A DNA stretch of 64,000 nt from Marthasterias glacialis. Lineage: Eukaryota > Echinodermata > Asteroidea > Forcipulatida > Asteriidae. Position numbers and translations under genes: made by a program. The notes under the pieces were generated by a model. The model had not been told where the DNA came from, ran no database searches, and saw only the letters and a program-made list of their open reading frames with translations. Each line of letters opens with the position of its first letter. The first letter of the stretch is position 1. The DNA lies in contig OU452221.1 in NCBI GenBank assembly GCA_911728455.2, positions 7,885,047 through 7,949,046 on the forward strand. The letters run 5' to 3'. Positions 35,801-48,300 of this stretch are shown here, piece after piece.

Positions 35801-38800
35801 TTAAATACAGCAGAAATAGGGCAGGACTAAAATCATGCTGACGTCATACAAACGTCACAAACTGTGCCCCAACTTGGTGGAATGACCCATATATGGTTCC
35901 AACAGCCAATGTTATCCAACGTACATTGTGGTACATCGTGGTACATGGCATGTCGTGGCCGAGCAGTCAAGCGTACTTGACTCAAGCTCTGGCATTTCTG
36001 ATCAGCAGAGTGTGGGTTCGAGTCCCGGTCTTGACACTTGTGTCCTTTAAGCAAGACACTTAACCATTATTGCTGCATTCTTCAGATGGGACATAAAGCC
36101 GTAGGTCCCGTGTTGTGTAATGCATGTAAAAGAACCCAGTTACACTTATCGCTAAGAGAAGGGTTTCGCCCCGGTGTTTCTGGCAGTGGCTGCTGAATGC
36201 ACCGCAGCACCCTGTAAACCCTTATAAGGTGCTACATCAAGAGGTCTCATAATTCAACAACTTCATAGACTTCGGTTTTATTATTATCTACTTACAGACA
36301 CCTCAGTCTTGCAAGTTTGATCTTTCATACAGGACAGAGATTTCTGTTGACTCAAGGACGAATCGGCACTGCTCTTAATGGCCGCCATGTCAGCTTCAGA
36401 GCTACAGGAAACACCGTTGAAACTGCAAGACATTTTCCCAGTGAAACCTGTGATAGGTTTTGCCTCTGCAAAGTGACAAATACAAACGATGACCGCTGAA
36501 GTTTAAACAGAACCACCTGTTAAGGGAGGAGTGGAATCTGTCTAAACTATGCAGGAACCACTAGAGTTATTGTAAACCAGTGAAAATATCAGTGAGAATA
36601 TCACTGAAATCTATGATGAAGCAATCAAGAAAAACGGGGCATATCAATAGAAATCAGATCAATTGAAACAAACAAATTAAAATAAGGTCCTTGGAATGTT
36701 TTTTTTTCACTTGATGTTAATGTTTGGTCTTAAAAGCTGTGCATTCTAGAGCACTTAAAATGGTTTTATTTTTATGATCTTGTGCAATTGATCTTAAATC
36801 TATCTAAAAAAAGAAGAAGATATATATACATTTATCTTCCAGTACGTGCTAATCCTCCAATCAGATTGCTAAATGGGAGAGTGATAATAAACCATATCAT
36901 ACTCCCAGTAGTTGATATCGAACTCTGTATATTGTGAGTATCATGCGTCATGCTCCGTACACGGACAGTGCAAAATACAGTTCTAAACTTTGCATGTTGT
37001 ACGTGCTGCTGGTTATGAAAAAAACACACGCTAAAACTGCTTGTGGAATACGGAAAAATATAGCACGTCTGCATCCAATATCCAACTATTGCATTCAATT
37101 TCATTTTTGCGCATTCACAACTTACATTGAAGTATTCTTCCAGTAAGTGTTACACTTACCGACACACTGTGGAAATCTTGCACGTGGATTATCTTTGTTT
37201 TCATGGCTCCAACGATAGCTAGAGCTTGGACCACAATGATAGATACTCAACGGTGTCATGTCAAAGGTATATCCCTGACGGCAGGAGATGGTGCAGTACA
37301 TTTCCTTGGCGGCCGTCTCGTTACAGTCTTTCTTACCCCTGAAAGGGTTAAGGAGTTTCTGGCAGGCTGTAAAGAGATTTATCGTATGAATAAGGGAATG
37401 AAAGAGTGGCGACGAGGTCTTAATCGGCCGTTTCAAACTGTCAGTGTTGCAGCCTGGGTGATATAAAGGCCTGAGACGAAGGCGAGGGCCTTTATCGCAA
37501 GGCCGTGACACTGTAAGGTTTTAAACGGCAGATTAAGACTGAGTCACCACTCTTTTACTCCCATTCATAAATGCCCTTTTATTGTTAAGAAATAAAATGT
37601 TGAACAAAATTCAGAGAATGACACAACAAACCTTGCTTCGCTCTGCAATAGTTTTACACTCAGGAGCCCAGCTTTGCACTATGGGTCTGTTTTAGGCCTC
37701 TTCATATGCGTTTTGTAGCGTTAGAGTATCCAAGCAGGAAACCCGACTACAACAACTGGTATTAAACAGCTCCAGTCGTGTCTTTATCAGCCGTTTAATA
37801 CCAGGTAAAGATGGTCATGTGACCACCTTTCAACCAATAGGAATGCCTAAACTGTCTTGGGTATTTCTGTATAGATATATGAATCGATATGTGGTGAGCA
37901 GCCATAAAGGACGTGTGCGATTTTACCTTATCCATATGCCATGTAAAAGTTTTGTAATTACTAAATAATGACTCAGCTGAAAATAAACTTGTTACTTTCT
38001 CCTTTATATATTATCTTTTATAAATGTATTTCATTTTAAATAATACTCACTGGGAACGCCCACAAAAACACAGTGACCACATTGCATTGTGAACACCATC
38101 AACTAATTTTTTGGGTTTTAATCACACACTTTACGAAGTTGAACTTTTGTCATCCACTATATTAATAATAGGCTGTTCTATAGCGCAATTCCAAAGTATG
38201 ATCATTGCGCTTGGAACATTATTACCCCGGTCACTGGGCCATTTATTTCACTCCTTAAAACATCTTAGCTCCCTGGGGAGTATACAATCATATGAGCCAT
38301 CTCTGCCCTTACAGGTACCCATTTTTCCCTGTCTGAAGAGAAGCAATTGTATTTAAGTGTCTTGCTCAAGAACACAAGTGTCGTAACCGGGATTCGAACC
38401 CACACCCCAATGACTTAGCCACATGAACTTGTCCAATGAAGTAAACGGCTCGGCTACGACACTCCACTATCAACCGACACTAGTAAAGGCAAATCACCAA
38501 CCTGGACATTGTTGGGTGTTGCATTCCTTCACCTCGGTGGCTTCCCCTGAGCAAGGTTTTCCTCCGTTTTCAGGCAGGGGATTGTCGCAGACACGTGATC
38601 GGTTTTGAGTCCCGCCATCGCAAGTCACGGTGCAATTTGAATAGGTTGTCCAAGGACTCCAACCGCCATCAACTGATCAGAGCCAAGTGGAAAATAGAAT
38701 TACATGATCAATTCATAGCTTGATTTATTATGCCTATCTGAAAGCTGGGTCTTCTAACACCCGTTTTAGACCGGCGCTCCAGAGTCGCGCCAAACCAAAC

Positions 38801-40488
38801 AGACTAGAAGCGACTCTAGATTTCGATTTCAGACAGGTTAGGTTCGGCTCATGACAAGATCGACGTCTGAACCCAAGACAATCCAGAGTCATTCCGACTG
38901 ACTGTAACAGTCAATCTTTCGACTTCTAGTGCATCTAGTCGCTCCTAACTGTTTCAGATGTCAAACTTTTCATGTACTTAATTCACTAATTTGGTTCGGC
39001 GTGAATCTGGAGTGCCAGTCTGCAATGGGTGATACTTGTTGAAACTTTTGATAATTCCTCTTTGGCTTCTCTACCTACAAACTTCTGACTCAGCTCAAAT
39101 GACTTGTGTTTGTGATAAGCTTAATATTAATATCAGTCATTTATATAGTGCCTTTGCCACCTTTGCCATGTTTTAGGACAGGCATACCAAGTTTTTGAAT
39201 TGTAGGGGTTTACAAGGATCCGGTGAAATCTGCTGCCGACTTTGCCAACGACTTTGCCGACTTTGGAACAAACCCCCTTCTCTCAGCAATAAGTGTAAAT
39301 GGGCTCTTTTATAAATGCATTAATTACACAACACACAGGACCTACAGCTTTATAACATCCCATCTGAAGGACGAAAGTAACAACGGTTCAGTGTCTCGCT
39401 GAAAGACACAAGTGTCAAGGCCGAGACTTGAACCCAGTGTGCTTGATGAATCCAGTGTGCTTGATCAATCGGCCACAGCACACCAAGTTAGCATTCAGTT
39501 TGCTTTGCTTTCGGTAAGCAGTGGCTATGAAATTGAGACTCTGCTAATGGGTACTCCGTTAGCAGAAAATGCCTGCTTACAATTAGCTTTACGAATTGTG
39601 ACGTGAAACATGCACAGTGTCATTGAAAAAAACGTCATCTAACAAGGTTTGACAGATCAGTCAACTTAATGCGAATGTTACAGATGGGGACTGACCACAA
39701 GCAAAATCTGGGCCCCCTCTCTCTCTCTCTGCTGATCAGAAACACTAAAGCTTGAGTCTGGTGTGCTAGACCTCTCCCTGGCCATGACACCCCACAACAA
39801 GCCTGATCAGGAAAATCATTCCACAGTCAAATAGACAATTACTATACTTAGACTCACTGATTTGGCTCTGGCACCGTGAGCCGTTGAAACCCACGGGACA
39901 TATGCACATATAACCCACTGTCTCCTTCTGCTGGCATGTAGCGTTGTTAAGGCACACATCCTTCAGGCAATAGTCTGTCCTGGTCTGGCATCTGTCTCCC
40001 TCTAATCCCTCAGGGCAGCGACACACAAACTTTGATAACTGATCTTCACACTGACCGGCTTGACACGGGTCACTGGAGCACTCATCAATATCTGTGAAAA
40101 ACATTGGATTTGCTTGTCGTTATAGATTTGCCCTTTTTGAAACTACAGCTGTCTTTGGTTTTTGCTCTGGCAAAGCTCTTTCCCTTTCCCAACTTTCCCT
40201 TTCACAGATGCGTTTTACAAAGCTTTTTTAAAAGCTAAATACACCTACCTTACAAGGTGAGCTCATCAAGCTGCTATAATGGTTGTGGTGCAAACTGAGA
40301 GGGCTCAGGCGAGCCCACATATCGGCTTGTGGTACGAAGAAAGTTAGGCTCTGTCAGTTATTGTGAAAATGTACGCTATCAGTACAGGGCTTTAAGCCAG
40401 AGCCAAAGGCTGAAGCTGAAGCCGTTCTTTCAAATATCATTATCATTTGTACTCACCGAAACAAAATAATCTTGTCCCCTTCATTGTA

Positions 40489-40520
<32 letters not shown>

Positions 40521-43500
40521 AAATGGTTTATTCAAAAACACTCAAATCTCGCGGCCCTGGAGCTGAATTACATTTGAATTTACAAAATGATAACACATTT
40601 GCTAAATACACCATGAGAACATTTTTGACAAAAACAAATAAGCAATATTTACAAAAGAGCAACAATTTAAAAGATACACGCAATTAAAAAGGGGAAAACT
40701 GACCAAGATAAAAAGACAAAGAAGATGACAAAACCAGGTTAAAAATTACTATTCAGCATTTTAGTTAAAAAAGGGATGGTGCTGTTTTTATAACGATTGG
40801 TGTGGCAGAAAGGGAGAGCAAGATTATTGGAGTTGCGAAGGTTGTTTGATCTTAAGGGAGGTAGTCATTCTCTGTACTCAGAATCAATAAGACGTTTACC
40901 AAATTTAAGGGAAAGAAGATTGCGTCTTTTTTTAAGGGTGTCAAGTTTCAACCTACTGCACATAGACTGATATGAAGTGTGACTATTCACATCAATAGAA
41001 AGAATTGTTCTGAGCGCTCTCTTCTGAAGTTTTTCCAACTCATTATTTTGGGGGCTAGTTAATCCTGAATTCCAGACAGGGCAGTCAAATCTAATTTCTA
41101 AGTCAAGCTACAATATTAAGACATAAAGTCACTCCAAAGGGTGTTGTCTACAACAGCCGGTCTAAATCAATAATCAAAGCTCGGCTGTATCACAGGGCCC
41201 AATTTCATGACACTGCTTACTGCAGAATTCTGCGCTTACGGTACCCCCTGTCAAGCACACGATTCTTGGTTTCAAGGGTAGAATTCTGCACTTACGGTGC
41301 CCCCTGTCAAGCACACGATTCTTGGTTTCAAGGGTAGAATTCTGCACTTACGGTGCCCCCTGTCAAGCACACGATTCTTGGTTTCAAGGGTAGAATTCTG
41401 CACTTACGGTGCCCCCTGTAAAGCACACGATTGTGGGGCTGTAAGCGCAGAATTCTGCGGTAAACCGCGCCGTGAAATTGGGCCCTCGATTTGCAAAGCA
41501 ACAAGTACTTTATAACTCATTATATATTAGGAGAAATCTGAATTCAATGTATCATAAATTTCTGTTGATATCCTACCATCACATGTGGAGGGCACCCTCA
41601 GCGTTTGTGTGACAGCATCGCTAGGTGTTAGAATCATCTGGCTCCACGCGAACACGTCAGCAGGCAATGATGGTCTGCAAGATGATACAATGTCTGGTAC
41701 CTTGGATTCATTCAGTGCACTACTCCATATGTTGACACCACTCAGGTCAAGCTCAAACGTTTGAAAATCTGGACAATGAGAATTTGTTATTTAAAAGTGA
41801 ACTTGTGGCTGCTGGGAAAGGGATGTCAGCATGAAAGGTGAAACTGGTTTAATTTCTAAAGATTATTTAACTACACTTATGTTTAAAACAAACTTTGTAC
41901 TTCATGAGTTCCTCTTCTTTCATCACTTTTTCCCCTTTTAAGCCCGAACCTTGAGTGGCCTGTTTTGGGGCCTTGTGCATAGTAACATCCCATAAAATAA
42001 ATGAATAAATAAATAACAAGTGTAAAAATTTTGACTTACTAATTTACAAAAATCTGTTAATATTTTTTATGGTTAGTTGAAGAAAAATTGAAACTGTCGG
42101 ATTCACTGGAATAAAGTTACTAAACTACTTGGTTCCCAAACAATTTGGTTTTGATGAATTCTCGCATACCTTCTTCACTTCCATCAGGTCCAATGGTGAG
42201 CATCATCCCACGATGTAGTGTCACCGTTGCCGAGTCATTGACAGCGCCCTCAGAGGCCAGACTCTGATCAATGTATACCTTCCATTCCTGACTGGTACCT
42301 TGCCAGGTTACCAGCACACTGTGCCAACGTCCATCACACAACATGGCTGACGTCTCAATGATAGTTTCAGAGCTGGCATGAATGAAATATTCTAATAAAA
42401 AAACAGTTCTATTGCCTTTTGAAACCAGGGAAGGGTCAAATTTCATGGCGTTGCTTATAGAATTCTGCATTAACGGTGCCCCGTAAAGTTCGTAGTTCTT
42501 TGGACATTATCATTCTGCAGTAACCGGTGCCATGAAACTGGACATAGATTCATGACCATATTTTGCAAATTTATTTCAGGTCAAAAAACGAACTATTGGT
42601 AATGATATCAACTTTATCCCTAACCACTCCCAACCCATAAAAAAAATCTAACAGCATGTTTTGTTTGATTCTGTTGGACTGAGTACCACACTGGTAAACT
42701 GATCATGCTTTACATGGGATCAGGCATACAGCCATAATCACAGTCCAATTTTCGTATTGAGTTATTACTGTGTAGTGTTAGAGTGAGGAAGGATCCTAGT
42801 AAATCAGACATTTTGGTTTTTTTTTTAAATTAAAAATTAGAAATTCATTTTGCCTGTAATCACAACAAATATATCTTCAGGAATTTTAGTTGTCACTATA
42901 TGGTCAAGGAAGTGAACAAACTATACGGCCGAGGAAGTGACCAAAAGAGAAGAGACTTGATCGTAACTGCACCGTTCTATATGAAGACTATTGCATCTTA
43001 AAGCCCCAGCTCAAAATTGGTAAGAAAGAAAAACATAAATGTTCACAAATTTACATGTACCTTACAAAGGTATAAAGATAATGATGGTAAAAAGTTTTCC
43101 TTGAAATATTTCTGCCTGAAGTGTTATCATTTTTTTCATAATAAATGAAACAAGATCAAAACATTTTTTTTCGTCTCAAGAGATCAAAACTCTGCCTAAT
43201 AATGGGTACAAAAATGTTGAATGCATCTCAGCTCCCTTGGGAGTATATAGCCTGTGCTGCAAACTTTGTCATCAAGCTAAATCAATCACATGAACCATTT
43301 CTGCCCTCACAGGTACCCATTTACCCCTGGGTGAAGAGAAGCATTTATAGTGTCTTGGCTCAAGGACACAAGTGTCATGACCGGGATTCGAACCCACACC
43401 CTGATGACTTAGCCACCAGAATTTGAGTCCGATGCACTAAAACCCTTGGCCCTGACACACCACAACATCTCGTTTCTGAGCAGAAATTTGTTAAGAGATA

Positions 43501-45343
43501 TTTTTCTTTTGAAGCATCTGAATAAAATTGGGCTGTGGTCAATGCCTTCTTGCATCGCTCAGTACTCACCCCATGATGTTTAACTTCAAGACACTCGGAT
43601 CATGCATCTTGATGACAGGATTATCATTGGTCGAAATCATCAAGAGGATGAAATCACCATGGCAACTGACAGATCTCATCCAGAATGAGGCTGAGAGAGC
43701 GAATAGGTCACGTGAGGTTAGGTTGGTGACATGTACCATGTCAGCTTTTGACGTGTTGGAAAACTTGAGGTCAAAGTCTGCCGACAACTCTGTAAAGAGA
43801 AATTGGATAATTTGTCATCCCTTATTTACATCTGATTTAAATCTAATTTCCATTGCCACTCACAATCCATGCATTTAAAAGAATTTTAACACCAAATTAT
43901 TTTTTTTATTTTTTTTTTTATTTTTTTCTTTATTTGAATTAAAAACTGCAGAAAGCAGTTAAATATAGCCTGGAAAACATACACTTTTCCTAAACATTCT
44001 TCAAAATAAATCTCTGTATAGACTCTTCTTACTGAAGTCATATTTCTCCAGCAGTGCTGGAGTTCTCCCATGCTGGATTACTCTCTGCACACAGAGGATA
44101 CGTACATGTTGTGCCATCCAGCGTTGCGATTCATAGCACACGTTCATGCTGGTTCTGGTAAAGTGTGCGCGTGACATGCGCACGTGTAAGTACTCCCATG
44201 GTGAGTGGTAAAAAAGTGATGTCATGTGAGAAGGGGCTATAGCTCTGGCAGACAGACACAATGTGTTCCAAAACTAGATTCTCAACTTGTGCTATATTCC
44301 TAACTTAACCATTTCACAATGAATCCCTGTATAGCCTGGCAGACAGACACATTGTATTTCATTACTAGATTCTCAACTTAGCAGTTTCATAATGAATCCC
44401 TGCATAGCTTGGCAGACAGACACATTGTATTTCATTACTAGATTCCCAAACTTACCCGTTTCACAATGAAACCCTGCATAGCCTGGCAGACAGACACAAT
44501 GTATTTCAATACTAGATTCCCAAACTTACCCGTTTCACAATGAAACCCTGCATAGCCTGGCAGACAGACACAATGTATTTCAATACTAGATTCCAAACTT
44601 ACCCGTTTCACAATGAATCCCTGTATAGCCTGGCAGACAGACACACTGATATCCGTTCATTCTATCTTCACACGAGGCTTGGTTCAGACATGGTTGACTA
44701 ACACATTCATTAACATCAGTGTCACATAACTCACCACTAAAAGAAAAGTAAAATTAATCAAAAATTTCAATTTTATTGCCTAAAAGACAAACTGAAATCT
44801 TACTGCAGTCCATTACTCGAGAAATACAAAAGTACGCGACTGCTAATCCTATTGGCAAGTTTGACGTAATTCCAGTGTAAAACCACTTCCACCTTCAGTT
44901 TGGCTCCAACGATTATCAGAAGTCTATAGGAATAAGGAAATGCATCAAGCTATTTTCCTTTGAGAATTTACCTTCATGCAAGAAGCCGCCTACTTCTGGA
45001 GCTGCCTTTTCACAAATGAAAAGACCCATTAAAGGTAAAATTACAGGATTGGTAAAGCTGATACTGCAGTGTTCTTACTTTGTGTGATTCAATGCATACA
45101 TCAACAAACAAACTTGTGAAAATCTTGGCTCAATTCGTTGTCTTGAGTTAGGAGAAAACAGTGAAATACCGTGCACAATTTTTTGGCATGTAAACATATT
45201 GTCTGTAATTTTGATTGTTCAAAATTACAATCGGGGTCTTCAAATTCTATTGTCTCCACTTTGACAGTATTGCACCCAGAAATATTTCTAAGAAATATTG
45301 ATACTGGTATGAACTTCATAATCAGTAAGCTTTCAGACTGAAA

Positions 45344-45380
<37 letters not shown>

Positions 45381-48300
45381 ATGAATACCAAATCCTGAAA
45401 TGTTTTTTTCCCCCATAAGAATCTCAAAATGTTTCAACTGTTAGATTTAACCTTTTTCAGCAATTGTCATTTAACAGGATACTTACAAGATCGAATTAGG
45501 AACACAAGTAATATCATTCAAGCCAAATCTTACATTAACTGATCCTATATAGACCATGTAACTATTGTTTACAAAAAGAATGACTTTGGAACAATCTAGG
45601 GCCTATCTGGCAGGCGAGATACTGCACCGGTCATTTGGGAGATTTAACGCTTTGTGTCATAATTTCCACATAAATTCAAGAGTGTTCAAAGTAACAGCTG
45701 AAGTAGTTTTGAGATGTGCTCCATTTCTTCATATCAACAGGTGATCAAAATCAGACAGCGCTATCTCCATAAAATATCAGATTTAACGTTTTCTTCCATT
45801 GAGCTGTGTACAAATAGTGCCTGCAAAAAGTCCAGACTTTGTGGCTCTTTTAATAATAGTAATAATAATGATAATAATAATAATTAGTTCTTATTTAGCG
45901 CATTTCACAATAACGTCTCAATGCGCTTTACATTAGTGCCCTGGTCATTGGACCAATAACATTCCTGTAATCTTTCTCAGCTCCCTGGGGAACATACTGC
46001 CCTGAGCTGCCTTGGTGCTCTGAAGGCTTTTTTCAAACAATATCAACCTCAACCCTCACAGGTACCCATTTATACCCCTGGGTGAAGAGAAGCAATTATA
46101 GTAGAGCATCTTGCTCAAGGACACAAGTGTCATGGCTGGGATTCGAACCCCCATCCCGATGACTTAACCACCAGAACTTGAGTCCGGTGCACTAGACCGC
46201 TCGGCCATGACACGCCATGTGATGTCACAGGTTACATGGTCTTTACGTTAAAAAGACTTCTCGATGATTCTTTTTTGTTAATTACCTGAAGCCTGGAGGG
46301 CATGTACAGCTGAGGTCACCAGGCCTTGATGTGCAGGTAGCTCCATGACTGCATGGTAGCTTATCGCACAAATCAATCTGGGTTTCACATCGGGAACCAG
46401 TGAATCCTGACAATAACAACATGTTCGCTTTGTTCACTGATGACTTAATGGCATCACTTTTAATGATGTAACTTTCTATAAATACAATTTTCTTTTAACT
46501 AATTAAGTAATATTATAGGTTTTGAGGCATTGCATGGTGTGGTATCAATGTATATTTGGTTTGCAGCAACACCATGTGATTATATCTACTTTGCTATATA
46601 CAGTAGATTGTTCTTGTGAGAACTTGTCCTGTTATTATTCTACTACTGCGGAATTCAGGACAACTTACTTCTGAATTAAGAAACATTGTTACACATGATG
46701 AAATTCAGCCCAGTAATATGCCAATGCATCTGGCAGCAAAGCAGCAGCAATTATACTGGTTACCAACATCACAAGTACCGGTTTTTTTTATCTATGTATA
46801 TTTCATCAATGAGAGTCAACACACCAGCTTTAGAGCCAGGACCAACCAGGGCCCAATTTCATAGAGCTACTTAAGCAGAAAATATTGCTTTAAAATTTTC
46901 TGCTAAGCCAAAATGAGCAGGATACCAGTCACAAATTGTACATGTGACATGGTAGTTTGGCCGGTGACCTTATTTTGGTAAGCATAATTTTGTTGTGTTT
47001 AGCTACTTTTTGTGCTTATATAAGAAGCTCTATGAAGTTGGCCCCAGGTTGGTAGCATGGTAAAGTATAAACCTTACCATGCTACCAACCATCTCTGTCA
47101 TGTTCCCCACATACACTAGCAAGAACAAGTACTATTTCTTTTTACACCATATAGGGTACAGACTATGTTGTGCTTCATGCCTCAGTCTGGTTCCATTGAG
47201 TTGCTTTAGAGAAAACTCAGATGGTTACACAACTTTATAAAGACATACCTGACACACAACTACAAGAGAACCTAGCCTCTCCATCTGTACAGCTGCCTCC
47301 ATTCTTGCAAGGGTCAGACTCACACTCGTTGATTTCCTCATCACAAAAGCGCCCTCTGTAGCCAGCCTGGCATGAACATGCAAAGTCAGCTACCTAAGAA
47401 GTAAAATGGAAGATAACGATGAGAGATTAATAAAATGGATTATAACGATGAGGGATTAATAAAATGGATTATAACGATGAGGGATTAATAAAATGGAGGA
47501 TAACGATGAGAGATTAATAAAATGGATTATAACGATGAGGGATTAATAAAATGGAAGATAACGATGAGAGATTAATAAAATGGATTATAACGATGAGGGA
47601 TTAATAAAATGGAGGATAACGATGAGAGATTAATAAAATGGATTATAACGATGAGGGATTAATAAAATGGAAGATAACGATGAGAGATTAATAAAATGGA
47701 TTATAACGATGAGAGATTAATAAAATGGATTATAACGATGAGAGATTAATAAGATGGAAGATAACGATGAGAGATTAATAAAATGGATTATAACGATGAG
47801 AGATTAATAAGATGGAAGATAACGATGAGAGATTAATAAAATGGATTATAACGATGAGGGATTAATAAAATGGAGGATAACGATGAGGGATTAATAAAAT
47901 GGAGGATAACGATGAGGGATTAATAAAATGGCGCCAGTTCAAATACGTCCTAAGTAATGGCAGAAAGCATGATCGTACAGGACATATGAAATGCTCGGTC
48001 TTTACCTTGTCAATACAGTTGCCTCCATGTTGACATTGAGCATTGCTTTGCTGACATTCGTTGATGTTTACATCACAATCATCCCCACTATATCCAGGCA
48101 GACATTCACACTCATACGCACTGAGACGATCTCGGCATGCGGCACCGTTCATACATGGAGTAGACTCGCACTCGTCAATGTTGATGTCACACAACTCACC
48201 TAGAAAAAAAGTTACAAAATATTGACAAAATAGGGAGACTGGGAAACATTAGGGCTGGATAGCTCAGTTGGCAGAGCATTGGTATACGTTAAGCCGGTAG

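Noticed and set aside
25908-41768. Splitting the minus-strand gene into two genes after the pentraxin domain
   Set aside because: Exon phases remain 1-1 compatible across 41577/40091/38672/37366, there is no stop or signal peptide between them, and the TM exon would otherwise lack an ectodomain. Transcripts would settle it.
42372-42397. Upstream acceptor TTATTAG for exon 42170-42372
   Set aside because: It gives a phase clash with the donor at 43569; the acceptor CATGCCAG at 42373 restores the frame.
41577-43789. Laminin G rather than pentraxin
   Set aside because: The [11 protein letters not shown] core exists in both, but the cysteine pair and the position after an EGF array as in SVEP1 favour pentraxin; kept as an alternative.
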